Shown here: positions 36,051-44,296 of the stretch, piece by piece
Numbering within the stretch: the first letter of the stretch is position 1
Layout of the letters: the number at the start of each line of letters is the position of its first letter
Assembly (NCBI RefSeq): GCF_021202945.1
Contig: NZ_JAJOYR010000001.1
Span: 1-64,000, forward strand
From: Stenotrophomonas sp. SY1
Lineage (GTDB): Bacteria; Pseudomonadota; Gammaproteobacteria; Xanthomonadales; Xanthomonadaceae
Length of the DNA: 64,000 nucleotides
Direction of reading: 5' to 3'
Made by a program: the position numbers and the translations under genes
The notes under the pieces: model-generated
The model's database searches: none
Told to the model about the DNA's origin: nothing
The model's input: the letters and a program-made list of their open reading frames with translations, nothing else

Positions 36051-37592
36051 TCAGGCCTCCTCGGTCACCGCATCTTCGCCTTCGTCATCGCCGCCGAGAT
36101 CGCCCAGCAACGCCTGCGAGGCATCGGCCGACAACGTTTCCACGCCGCGCAGCTTGCGCTCGATGGTGCGGGTCTTGCGGCTGGCATCGCCCAGGCTCTT
36201 GCCGACGGTGTTGATCTGCTTCTCGGCCTTTTCCAGGATGCCAGCGAACTTGCCGAACTCACCCTTGACCGCACCCAGCAGACTCCACACTTCGGAGGAG
36301 CGCTGTTCGATGGCCAGTGTGCGGAAGCCCATCTGCAGGCTGTTGAGCAACGCGGTGAAAGTGGTCGGGCCGGCGATCACCACGCGGTGCTCGCGCTGCA
36401 ACGCATCCACCAGCCCGGGGCGACGGATGGTCTCGGCGTACAGGCCCTCGGTGGGCAGGAACATCACCGCGAAATCGGTGGTGTGCGGCGGCACGATGTA
36501 CTTCTCGCTGATCGATTTTGCCTGCACGCGGATGGCACGTTCGAGCTGGTTGCCACAACCGCGCACCGCCTCCTGGTCGCCGGCTTCCTGCGCATCGAGC
36601 AGGCGCTCGTAGTCCTCGCGCGGGAACTTGGAATCGATCGGCAGCCATACCGGCGTTTCATCATTGCCACGACCGGGCAGGCGCACCGCGAAGTCGACCA
36701 TCTCGCCGCCGTCCGGGCGCACCTTTACTCCGCGTGCGTACTGCTCGGCGGTGAGGGTTTGTTCGAGGATGTTGTCCAGCTGCACTTCGCCCCAGCCACC
36801 GCGGTTCTTGACGTTGCTCAGCACGCGCTTGAGATCGCCCACGCCGGTGGCCAGCTGCTGCATTTCGCCCAAGCCGCGCTGCACCTGCTCCAGCCGTTCG
36901 GAAACCAGCTTGAACGAGGAATCCAGGCGCGTGTTGAGCGTGCTCTGCAACTTCTCGTCCACGGTCTGCCGCATCAGTTCGAGCTTGGCCGCGTTGTCGC
37001 CCTGCAGGTCCTTCAGGCGTGCTTCCAGCGTTTGCCGCATTTCGGTGATGCCGGTTTCGTTGCGCTGGGTGAGTTCAAGCAGGCGCTGGCCAAGCATGTC
37101 GCCGAAGCGCTGCTGCACCTGCGCGCCTTCCTCGCGGCCCTTGCGGGTTTCTTCCAGCAGGGCCTGCTGCAGGCTGGCCAGCTGGCGGGCGAAGGCTTCC
37201 ATCCGCACCTGCTGCTGTTGGCCGAAGGCATCGAGCTGGTCACGGATTTCCTGCAGGCGCGTACCCAGTAGTTGCGCCAGTTGCTGCTGAACGTTGCTGT
37301 TTTCCTCGCGGCCCTTGCGGGCGTCGTCGGTGAGGCTGTCGCGCAGCAGGTCCAGGCGCTGGTCGGTGCGTGTGGACAAGTCGGTGAGGTTGCGGCCAAA
37401 GCCGTCCATGCGTGCGTCCTGCTGGCGGGTCATCGCCTCCAGGTGCTCGCGCAGTTCGCCACGGCCGTTGCGCTGTTCTTCGCGCAATGCGTTTTCCAAC
37501 GCGGTGTTGTCGGCACGACGGAACAGCAGCACCAGCTGCAGCACGATGACGGCGACCAGCAGGCCGCCCAGGATCAGGGTTTCAGTTTGCAT
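36051..37592 (-). CDS. rmuC: DNA recombination protein RmuC
   Basis: An inner-membrane-anchored protein with a predicted nuclease-like fold that limits rearrangement between inverted repeats in E. coli. The 513-residue product has an N-terminal helix (about 5-24), a long coiled coil (about 30-230), and the RmuC domain (about 240-450) with LSNVKNRGGWGEVQLDNIL and LPIDSKFPREDYERL, where the Asp-Ser-Lys motif marks the putative active site. Its tail is acidic. The many nearby inverted repeats make its presence apt, though that is only a remark. Confidence 0.95.
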   Translation of the reverse strand: MQTETLILGGLLVAVIVLQLVLLFRRADNTALENALREEQRNGRGELREHLEAMTRQQDARMDGFGRNLTDLSTRTDQRLDLLRDSLTDDARKGREENSNVQQQLAQLLGTRLQEIRDQLDAFGQQQQVRMEAFARQLASLQQALLEETRKGREEGAQVQQRFGDMLGQRLLELTQRNETGITEMRQTLEARLKDLQGDNAAKLELMRQTVDEKLQSTLNTRLDSSFKLVSERLEQVQRGLGEMQQLATGVGDLKRVLSNVKNRGGWGEVQLDNILEQTLTAEQYARGVKVRPDGGEMVDFAVRLPGRGNDETPVWLPIDSKFPREDYERLLDAQEAGDQEAVRGCGNQLERAIRVQAKSISEKYIVPPHTTDFAVMFLPTEGLYAETIRRPGLVDALQREHRVVIAGPTTFTALLNSLQMGFRTLAIEQRSSEVWSLLGAVKGEFGKFAGILEKAEKQINTVGKSLGDASRKTRTIERKLRGVETLSADASQALLGDLGGDDEGEDAVTEEA

Positions 37593-37671
37593 GGGGGAAG
37601 TTTAGCCCCCCGCGTCTCAACGGCTGCGTCGCATCTGCGATCATGTGCGACCCCACGCTGCGTCCATTCCC

Positions 37672-38229
37672 ATGAAGTTGCTGCCCTCCCTGTTGCTGGG
37701 CCTGAGCTACCTGTTGCCGCTGTCGGCACTGGCTGCCAGCTCGCAGACCATCACCTCGCCCGATGCCCTGCCCGCCAACGACACGCGCCCGAAGGTATTC
37801 CTGGCCGGCAGCATCGAGATGGGCAAGGCCGGTGACTGGCAGCAGCAGGTGCAGCAGGCGCTGTCCGAGGAAGGCGTGCTGATGCTCAACCCGCGCCGTG
37901 CCGACTGGAATCCCGCCTGGCGGGCCGAGGCCGACGAGCCCGAGTTCCGCCGCCAGGTGGAATGGGAACTGGCCGCGCTGGAGCAGGCCGACATCGTGCT
38001 GATGTACTTCACGCCGGGGACGCAGAGCCCGATCACGCTGCTGGAATTCGGCCTGTACGCACGCTCGGGCAAATTGCTGGTGGCTGCGCCGCAGGGCTTC
38101 TGGCGCAAGGGCAACCTGGACATCACCGGCGACCGTTACGGCGTACCCCGCTACGACGACCTGCCGGCACTGATCAACGCGGTGAAGCAGCGGATAGCGG
38201 ACCAGCGCGCGCTGCAGGCCGGGAAGTAA
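37672..38229 (+). CDS. secreted protein with nucleoside 2-deoxyribosyltransferase-like domain
   Basis: A 185-residue product with a clear signal peptide (MKLLPSLLLGLSYLLPLSALA, cut near residue 22). The remainder resembles the nucleoside 2-deoxyribosyltransferase-like fold: KVFLAGSIEMGKAGDWQQQV at the start of the domain, LNPRRADWNP, a Glu-rich helix, then MYFTPGTQSPITLLEFGLYA containing the Glu that would be the nucleophile by analogy. Such enzymes are normally cytoplasmic, so an exported form is odd. ATG 37672 is preferred because it begins the signal peptide. Stop and the next gene's start are three bases apart, so it is probably co-transcribed with the LysE-type exporter. Confidence 0.75.
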   Translation: MKLLPSLLLGLSYLLPLSALAASSQTITSPDALPANDTRPKVFLAGSIEMGKAGDWQQQVQQALSEEGVLMLNPRRADWNPAWRAEADEPEFRRQVEWELAALEQADIVLMYFTPGTQSPITLLEFGLYARSGKLLVAAPQGFWRKGNLDITGDRYGVPRYDDLPALINAVKQRIADQRALQAGK

Positions 38230-38232
38230 GCC

Positions 38233-38853
38233 ATGCCGTGGATGGGCATCAACGACCTGAGCACCTTCGTGGTGGCGGTCATCCTGTTCCTGATGTTGCC
38301 TGGCCCGGGCACCTTCACCCTGCTCACCGCCACCGCACGCGGCGGCATCCGCGCCGGTTACGCAACGCTGGCCGGGCTGATGCTGGGCGACCAGATCCTG
38401 ATCGCCATCGCCGCCACCGGCGTGGCCGCATTGTTGCAGACGCACCCGATGCTGTTTGCCGGACTGCGCTACGTGGGCGCGGCCTATCTGATCTGGGTGG
38501 GCATCCAGCTGCTGCGCGAGCCGGCCGCCGCTGAGGGTGCCGCACCGGTGATGCACGGCCGCCGCTGGTTCCGCCAGGCACTGCTGGTGGGCGTGCTCAA
38601 CCCCAAGGCGATCCTGTTCTACATGGCGTTCTTTCCGCTGTTCATCGACCCGGTCACCCAGCGGGGTGCGCTGACCCTGGCCACGATGGCGGTGTTGATC
38701 GCGGTGCTGAGCATCGGCTGGTGTTCGGTGTTGATCTTCGGCGGCCAGTTCATCGCGCGACGGTTGGCGGGCTATCCACGCGTTGGCGTGTGGCTGCGCA
38801 GGGCCGTGGGCGTGTGCCTGGTGGTGTTCGGGGTGCGGTTGGGGATGGAGTAA
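38233..38853 (+). CDS. LysE/RhtB-family exporter
   Basis: A 206-residue inner-membrane exporter of the LysE superfamily, which expels amino acids or related metabolites. Family marks are FLMLPGPGTFTLLTATARGG near the N-terminus, RYVGAAYLIWVGIQLLR in the middle and GVLNPKAILFYMAFFPLFI. About six helices are apparent. It starts three bases after the preceding gene; ATG 38242 is an alternative start. The substrate cannot be told. Confidence 0.9.
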   Translation: MPWMGINDLSTFVVAVILFLMLPGPGTFTLLTATARGGIRAGYATLAGLMLGDQILIAIAATGVAALLQTHPMLFAGLRYVGAAYLIWVGIQLLREPAAAEGAAPVMHGRRWFRQALLVGVLNPKAILFYMAFFPLFIDPVTQRGALTLATMAVLIAVLSIGWCSVLIFGGQFIARRLAGYPRVGVWLRRAVGVCLVVFGVRLGME

Positions 38854-39221
38854 GCGCGGGGATTGGGCTTTTGGCTTTTGGCTTTCGGCTTCGGCTTTGG
38901 GCTTTGGGCTTAGCTTGGCCTTCAGCGCTTGGCTCTTCCCTTCTCCCGTTCGCGGGAGAAGGTGCCCGCAGGGCGGATGAGGGGAAGCGCGCGGCGCGCG
39001 TTTAAACTGATTGTTGAAGCACCTGCATCGAGCAAGCGTCCCCACTTCGATCCGCCCTCACCCCACCTCCGCGCCCCGGCCCTTGCGCTGGCGCAAGGGC
39101 GTTCAATGAGCAGCGATCCAGTGGTTCGCAAGCTGCCCTCTCACCCCGCAGGCGTGAGAGGGGCTAAAAAAACGTCTCCCCGCTGTACGATCCTCCTCGT
39201 TCGCTTTTGCGGAGAGCTGCA
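38854..39221. repeat. non-coding gap with low-complexity tract and palindromic repeats
   Basis: 38865-38930 is a degenerate tandem tract of GGCTTTTG/GGCTTTGG units. 38937-38986 is a palindromic repeat (CCTTCTCCCGTTCGCGGGAG then GGTGCCCGCAGGGCGG). Two more hairpins, CCCTTGCGC/GCGCAAGGG near 39080-39099 and CCCTCTCACCCCGCAGGCG with GTGAGAGGGG near 39135-39163, precede the next gene. No coding frame is supported. Confidence 0.6.
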
Positions 39222-39581
39222 ATGGACATCCACTGCAAGCGCGCCTACGAAACCGCCAGTGCCGGCGACGGCCAGCGCTTCCTGGTCGACCGGCTGTGGC
39301 CCCGTGGGGTCAGCCGCGAGGCGTTGCAGGCCACCTGGCTGAAAGAGGTCGCGCCGAGCACCGGGCTGCGCCAGTGGTTCGACCACAGTGCCGAGCGCTG
39401 GCCCGAGTTCCAGCAACGCTACTGGCATGAGCTGGCCACTTATCCACAACATCTCAAACCGCTGCGCGATGCCCTGGATGCCGGGCCGATAACGCTGGTC
39501 TACGGCGCCCGCGACACGCACCACAACCAGGCCATCGCGCTGCGCGCCTATCTGCTGGCCCATCCCCGCCATTCACATTGA
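39222..39581 (+). CDS. DUF488 (YeaO-like) protein
   Basis: A 119-residue cytoplasmic protein of the DUF488/YeaO family, whose function is not established. The family hallmarks are CKRAYE near the start, FLVDRLWPRGVSREAL, WLKEVAPSTGLRQWF and the C-terminal ITLVYGARDTHHNQA. GGAGAG lies 6 bases before ATG 39222. A perfect DnaA box (39440-39448) falls in the gene. Confidence 0.88.
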   Translation: MDIHCKRAYETASAGDGQRFLVDRLWPRGVSREALQATWLKEVAPSTGLRQWFDHSAERWPEFQQRYWHELATYPQHLKPLRDALDAGPITLVYGARDTHHNQAIALRAYLLAHPRHSH

Positions 39582-39733
39582 ACCGCCACTGCAGCTTTTG
39601 TGCCGGTTCCGGCACCGCTGCCAGCGGCTGCCGCCAAAGCCTCGGAAAACAACGGTATTTCTGGCTTTGCTGCACTGCATTGCGCCAAACTCGGCCCCTT
39701 TCCTGAACCACCACGAACCGCGAGGTCGTCCGC

Positions 39734-41167
39734 ATGCAATCCTGGCTCCGGCGCAAATCCATCGACCAGCTCACCGAACATGAGGAAGGCCGCCGGCTGA
39801 TCCCGTCGCTGAGCTGGCCCCATCTGGTCGCCCTGGGCATCGGCGCCATCGTCGGCACCGGCATCTACACGCTGATCGGCGTGGGCGCGGACAAGGCCGG
39901 CCCGGCAGTGCTGCTGTCCTTCATCATCGCCGGTGCGGTCTGCGCCTGCGCGGCGCTGGCCTATGCCGAGCTGTCGACGATGATGCCGGCCGCCGGCAGC
40001 GCCTATACCTACAGCTACAGCGCACTGGGCGAGACCGTCGCCTGGGTGGTGGGCTGGAGCCTGATCCTGGAGTACTCGCTGGTGGTCAGCACCGTGGCGG
40101 TGGGCTGGTCGGGCTACTTCGTCGGCTTCCTGGAGTGGCTGCACACCACGATGGGCTGGAACGTGATGCTGCCGCAGGCGCTGGCCGCCGGCCCGCACGT
40201 GGAAGGCGGCTTCATCAACGTGCCGGCGATCGTCATCACCTTCCTGGTGGCGGGCATGTTGATGGTTGGCACCAAGGAAAGCGCCACGCTCAATGCGGTG
40301 CTGGTGGTGTTGAAGCTGATCGCGCTGGCGGTGTTCGTGGCCGTGGCGCTGCCGATGTTCAACGCCGACAACCTGCAGCCGTTCATGCCGTATGGCTTCT
40401 CGAAGTCGCTCGACGCCGACGGCGTGGAACGCGGTGTGATGGCGGCAGCGGCGATCATCTTCTTCGCCTTCTACGGCTTCGACGCGATTTCCACGGCCGC
40501 CGAGGAAACCAAGAACCCCAAGCGTGACCTGTCCATCGGCATCATCGGTTCGATGGTTGGCTGCACCATCATCTACCTGCTGGTGGCGCTGGCTGCGGTC
40601 GGTGCGATGAGCTACACGGTGTTCGGCAAGAGTGCCGAGCCGCTGGCGCTGATCATGCGCGAACTGGGTCACGGTACCGCCGCATTGGTGATCGGCATCG
40701 TCGCCATCATCGCCCTGCCGACCGTGCTGCTGGCGTTCTTCTATGGCCAGAGCCGCATCTTCTTCGTGATGTCGCGTGACGGCCTGTTGCCGCGTGGCCT
40801 GTCCAAGGTCAACCAGCGCACCGGCACCCCGGTGACCATCACCCTGTTCACGGCGGTGCTGGTTGCCGCGCTGGCCGGTGTGGCGCGCCTGGACGAGATT
40901 GCCGCGCTGGCCAATGCCGGCACGCTGGCCGCGTTCACCGCCGTGGGCCTGTGCCTGCTGGTGCTGCGCAAGCGCGAGCCGAACCGCCCGCGCACCTTCC
41001 GCACGCCGCTGGCGTGGGTGGTGGGTCCGCTGGCCATCGGTGGCTGCCTGTATCTGTTCTTCAGCCTGCCGACCACCACGCAGAAGTGGTTCCTGATCTG
41101 GAACGCGGTGGGCCTGGTGGTGTACGTGCTGTACGGCCGCCGCAACGCGTTGCTGGGCAAGAAGTAA
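39734..41167 (+). CDS. APC-family amino acid permease (cationic amino acid transporter type)
   Basis: A 477-residue inner-membrane amino acid transporter with about twelve helices. The N-terminal soluble lead (RRKSIDQLTEHEEGRRLIPS) is typical of the CAT/YfnA subgroup. Helix 1 has GIGAIVGTGIYTLIG, the substrate-backbone binding stretch. Further marks are AYAELSTMMPAAGSAYTYSY and FFAFYGFDAISTAAEETKNP. Substrate specificity is not determined. A UUCG terminator follows at 41221. Confidence 0.93.
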   Translation: MQSWLRRKSIDQLTEHEEGRRLIPSLSWPHLVALGIGAIVGTGIYTLIGVGADKAGPAVLLSFIIAGAVCACAALAYAELSTMMPAAGSAYTYSYSALGETVAWVVGWSLILEYSLVVSTVAVGWSGYFVGFLEWLHTTMGWNVMLPQALAAGPHVEGGFINVPAIVITFLVAGMLMVGTKESATLNAVLVVLKLIALAVFVAVALPMFNADNLQPFMPYGFSKSLDADGVERGVMAAAAIIFFAFYGFDAISTAAEETKNPKRDLSIGIIGSMVGCTIIYLLVALAAVGAMSYTVFGKSAEPLALIMRELGHGTAALVIGIVAIIALPTVLLAFFYGQSRIFFVMSRDGLLPRGLSKVNQRTGTPVTITLFTAVLVAALAGVARLDEIAALANAGTLAAFTAVGLCLLVLRKREPNRPRTFRTPLAWVVGPLAIGGCLYLFFSLPTTTQKWFLIWNAVGLVVYVLYGRRNALLGKK

Positions 41168-41215
41168 TCCACAGCCTTTCTGTGGATAAACAATCCACAG
41201 CTGGATTGTGGATAA
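41165..41215. other. cluster of four DnaA-box-like sites
   Basis: Within 51 bases lie TAATCCACA (41165), TGTGGATAA (41181-41189), CAATCCACA (41191) and TGTGGATAA (41207-41215). The two TGTGGATAA sites are perfect matches to the DnaA box and in the same orientation. The cluster sits between the permease stop codon and its terminator, about 15 kb from dnaA. Confidence 0.65.
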
Positions 41216-41220
41216 CACTC

Positions 41221-41245
41221 AAAGCGGGCTTCGGCCCGCTTTTTG
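41221..41245 (+). terminator. rho-independent terminator with UUCG loop
   Basis: AAAGCGGGC pairs with GCCCGCTTT around TTCG, followed by a T-rich run. Confidence 0.92.
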
Positions 41246-41269
41246 TTTTTTGAAGATGGCTTGAGAAGC

Positions 41270-41394
41270 ACCCCTCCCCAACCCTCCCCTGCTGCGCAAG
41301 GGAGGGGGTAGAAGCGACTTTGCCGCCGTCTGTCAGGCCTCGTGATCTTTTCCCTCCCTTTGGCCGCAGGCCAAGGGGAGGGTTGGGGAGGGGT
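41270..41394. repeat. paired inverted GC-rich repeat element
   Basis: The left module is 41270-41308 and the right module 41351-41394, mirror images as in the 17.7 kb copy, with about 42 variable bases between. It lies between convergent permease and dipeptidase genes. Confidence 0.8.
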
Positions 41395-41418
41395 CGCTTC
41401 CCGCTCCCGCCTACAACC

Positions 41419-42660
41419 TCACTGCCCGCGCTGCTTGGCCGCGTAGTCCTGCGCCTGACGCATCACCCGCAATACGTTGCCACTCCAGATGTTGGCGATC
41501 TGCGCATCGCTCAAACCACGGCGCTGCATCCACGCGGTGATCTTGGGCAGGTCGGCCGCATCTTCCATGCCGGTCACGCCGCCGCCGCCGTCCCAATCCA
41601 TGCCGATGCCGACATGATCCGGGCCGACCACGTCGAGCATGTGGCCGAAGTGCTGGAAGAAATCATCCAGCGTGGCCTTGCGACGCGGGAACTGCTTGTC
41701 CAGTTCGGCCATGGCCTTGGCCAGTTCCACACCCTTGGCCATGGTCATGTTTTCCCAGCCGCCCAAGCGCTTCTCCAGCGCTTCCTCGGCCTGCTTGCGC
41801 TCGGCGCTCTTGGTTTCATCGACCAGGTAGCCGCCATAGGCATTGGCCTGGATCACCCCACCCTTGGCCGCCAGCTGACGCAGGCGCGCATCATCAAGAT
41901 TGCGCGGGTGGTTGAAGATCGCCTTGGCCGAGCTGTGCGAAAGGATGAAGGGCACCGGCATCATTTCGATGAGGTTGTCGAACACCGCATCGGAGGCGTG
42001 CGACTGGTCGATGACGATGCCCAGCTTCACCGCATCATTGACCAGCGCCTTGCCGGTCGGGCTCAGGCCCTCCCATTCGGCGCCCTTCGGGTCGGTGGCC
42101 GAGTCGGCGAATTCGTTGTTGGCGAAATGCACGGTGGAAAGCAGGCGCAGGCCAGCGCTGTAGTAGAAGCTGAGCAAGGAGGGGTCGGCCACCAGCGGGC
42201 TGCCGTTCTCCATGCTGATGTAGACCACACGCTTGCCGGCAGCCTTGATGCGTGCGGCATCGTCGGCGGTCAGCGCCAGCTGGAATTTGTCAGGGTTGGC
42301 GGCCAGCATTTCGTGGATCTGCATCATCCGCTGCAGGCCGTGGTCGCGCTCAGCACGATGGGCCGCGACCGTGCGGTCGCCCTGGTCGGTATAGATGGCG
42401 AAAAAACCACCATCAAGCGCGCCTTCCACCATGCGCGGGTAGTCCACCTGCGACAGCGCGTTGTGATCGTGACGCTGCAGGATGTTGAAGTCCGCGCGGG
42501 CGAAGTTGGCCGGCGTATCCAGGTGCGAATCCAGGGTCAGCAGCTTATGCTGCAACTCACTGGCCTTGGCCAGTTCGGCCTGGCTGAATTCCACCGCCGA
42601 AGCCGCCAGCGGCCAGCACAGGGACAGCGATACCAACAGGGACAGCGGACGCAGCGTCAT
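41419..42660 (-). CDS. exported membrane dipeptidase (peptidase M19)
   Basis: A zinc-dependent dipeptidase of the renal dipeptidase family, 413 residues, with a signal peptide ending in LAASA (about residue 22). Metal-binding motifs are LDSHLDTP (first His/Asp pair), VIDQSHASD and ILSHSSAKAI. The bridging Glu would be in VVYISMENGSPL. Substrates are probably dipeptides, possibly with D-residues, in the periplasm. It stands alone, and a SMAG pair lies upstream. Confidence 0.93.
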   Translation of the reverse strand: MTLRPLSLLVSLSLCWPLAASAVEFSQAELAKASELQHKLLTLDSHLDTPANFARADFNILQRHDHNALSQVDYPRMVEGALDGGFFAIYTDQGDRTVAAHRAERDHGLQRMMQIHEMLAANPDKFQLALTADDAARIKAAGKRVVYISMENGSPLVADPSLLSFYYSAGLRLLSTVHFANNEFADSATDPKGAEWEGLSPTGKALVNDAVKLGIVIDQSHASDAVFDNLIEMMPVPFILSHSSAKAIFNHPRNLDDARLRQLAAKGGVIQANAYGGYLVDETKSAERKQAEEALEKRLGGWENMTMAKGVELAKAMAELDKQFPRRKATLDDFFQHFGHMLDVVGPDHVGIGMDWDGGGGVTGMEDAADLPKITAWMQRRGLSDAQIANIWSGNVLRVMRQAQDYAAKQRGQ

Positions 42661-42753
42661 GAGGCCTCACCTTTACGGAAAGGCCCGACCTTAGCGCCGC
42701 AGGGGAAGCGGCGGCCAGTGACGGAAGGCAGGGATTGGGGATTGGTCAGTACC

Positions 42754-42822
42754 GTAGTGCCGAGCCATGCTCGGCAGCGGCATTACCGGCAGGGCCGGAG
42801 CGGAGCATGGCTCCGCTCCGGC
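42754..42822. repeat. SMAG-type palindrome pair
   Basis: GTAGTGCCGAGCCATGCTCG starts the first hairpin (42754-42777). The second (42797-42820) is GGAGCGGAGCAT paired with GGCTCCGCTCC. The GTAG head and the GCCATGC centre match the Stenotrophomonas SMAG pattern. Confidence 0.8.
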
Positions 42823-42848
42823 AATTTCTGATCCCCGATCCGGGCGCG

Positions 42849-44018
42849 TCAGTCCAGCACGCGGCAGAACACCGCCTTGAGGTAACGCGATTCCTGCACG
42901 TGTGCCATGAACGGATGGTCCGGGCCGGCGCCGGCCACCTTCAGGATCTGGATGGTGCGGCCGGAGAAGTACGAGGCGCGGCGCAGCATGTCCAGGAATT
43001 CCTGCTCGCCGACCAGGCCGGTGCAGGAGAACGTGGCGAAAAGGCCACCGGGCTTGACCACGCCCAGCGCCAGCTTGTTCATGTCCAGGTACTTCTTCAG
43101 CGCCGGGATCACCTGGTCGCGGTCGCGGGTCATCTTGGCCGGATCCAGGATCACCACGTCGAACTGGTCGCCGCGGTTGGCCGCGTCACGCAGCCACGGG
43201 AAGATATCGGCCTGCACGAACTTGGGCTTGGCGTTGTTCAAACGCGCATTGCCCTTGGCGATCTGGATCACGTCCTGGTCGATGTCCACGCCCAGCACCT
43301 CGCTGGCACCGCGCGCGGCGGCGTACACCGCGAAACCACCGGTGTTGCAGCACAGGTCCAGCACGGTCTTGCCTTCCACCTGCTGGCTCAGCCACTCACG
43401 GTTCTCGCGCTGGTCGGCGAAGAAACCGGTCTTGTGCGCGCCGGCCGGGTCGGCACGGAACTTGATGCCGTATTCGGTGATCACCGACGGCTCGGTGGTA
43501 GTGTTGCCGTGGAAATCGAAGCTCTCCTGCTTCTGCACGTGTTCGTCGGCGAAGCTGTGGAAGCGGCAGCCCGGGAACTGTTCGCGCAGTGCGTCGTAGA
43601 TCCATTCGCGGTGGCGGAACATGCCTGCGGCGAAGAATTCGACCACGATCAGGTCGGCATAACGGTCCACGACCAGGCCGGACAGACCGTCGCCTTCGCT
43701 GTGGACAACGCGCCAGGCGTCGGAGATGGCATCGAGCTTGAGCACGTCACGACGCAGCGACACCGCATCGGCGATCTTGCGGGCGAACCAGGCCTGATCC
43801 ACCGCCACGTCCGGATGGGTTTCCAGAATGCGCACTGCGATCCGCGAATGACCGTTGTAGAAACCACGACCAATCCACTCGCCATCCACGCCGACCACGT
43901 CGACGATGGTGCCCGACTTGGGCTTGACGGTCGGCTTTTCGACCAGTTTCTGGAAAATCCACGGGTGGCTGGAGCGCCACGCGTTCTTCAGGCGTACGAC
44001 GGGAAGTGGGGTATTCAT
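42849..44018 (-). CDS. RlmI-like 23S rRNA (cytosine-5) methyltransferase
   Basis: A class I SAM-dependent methyltransferase, 389 residues, of the RlmI/RlmK family, expected to methylate a 23S rRNA cytosine (C1962 in E. coli). The N-terminal PUA domain covers about 1-75, with AWRSSHPWIF. The SAM-binding motif is VLDLCCNTGGFAVYAA (about 222-237), and the catalytic region is VILDPAKM and FATFSCTG, whose Cys is the likely nucleophile. The second motif reads DPA where many relatives have DPP. Confidence 0.9.
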   Translation of the reverse strand: MNTPLPVVRLKNAWRSSHPWIFQKLVEKPTVKPKSGTIVDVVGVDGEWIGRGFYNGHSRIAVRILETHPDVAVDQAWFARKIADAVSLRRDVLKLDAISDAWRVVHSEGDGLSGLVVDRYADLIVVEFFAAGMFRHREWIYDALREQFPGCRFHSFADEHVQKQESFDFHGNTTTEPSVITEYGIKFRADPAGAHKTGFFADQRENREWLSQQVEGKTVLDLCCNTGGFAVYAAARGASEVLGVDIDQDVIQIAKGNARLNNAKPKFVQADIFPWLRDAANRGDQFDVVILDPAKMTRDRDQVIPALKKYLDMNKLALGVVKPGGLFATFSCTGLVGEQEFLDMLRRASYFSGRTIQILKVAGAGPDHPFMAHVQESRYLKAVFCRVLD

Positions 44019-44093
44019 GCCGCTATTGTAGCCGCGCGCGCCATCGGCCCTTCACCGCATTCATTGACGGCCGAAGCCGTACGCGTCAGTATT

Positions 44094-44262
44094 CGGCCCC
44101 AGAAGGGGAGTAGCTCCCAGACGTTGTCGCCGTCAATTCGAGCCGCAAGGCTCCGGTGCAACGGCAGTTCCGACCGCCGGGACTGTGAGCAAGACCTTCG
44201 CCGCATTGGCGAAGCTCTGTCCCCGGTCTCCCCTGATTCCGTGTCCAGCTCTTGGCCCATGT
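44094..44262 (+). ncRNA. yybP-ykoY manganese riboswitch
   Basis: The leader of the TerC gene contains the two conserved blocks of this family: GAAGGGGAGTAGC (44102-44114) and TGAGCAAGACCTTCGCC (44185-44201). Hairpins such as GAGCC-GCAA-GGCTC and CGGCAGTTCCGACCGCCG lie between them. The 5' GGGGAG can pair with CTCCCC near 44228 to form the closing stem. Family members bind Mn2+ and control manganese exporters. Exact ends are approximate. Confidence 0.75.
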
Positions 44263-44296
44263 GGCCCCAAGAACCCTCACATGACCGGAATTCTCC

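Noticed and set aside
38865-38930. The GGCTTTTG-rich tract as coding or regulatory
   Set aside because: It is a degenerate tandem repeat with no stable frame. I treat it as low-complexity DNA.
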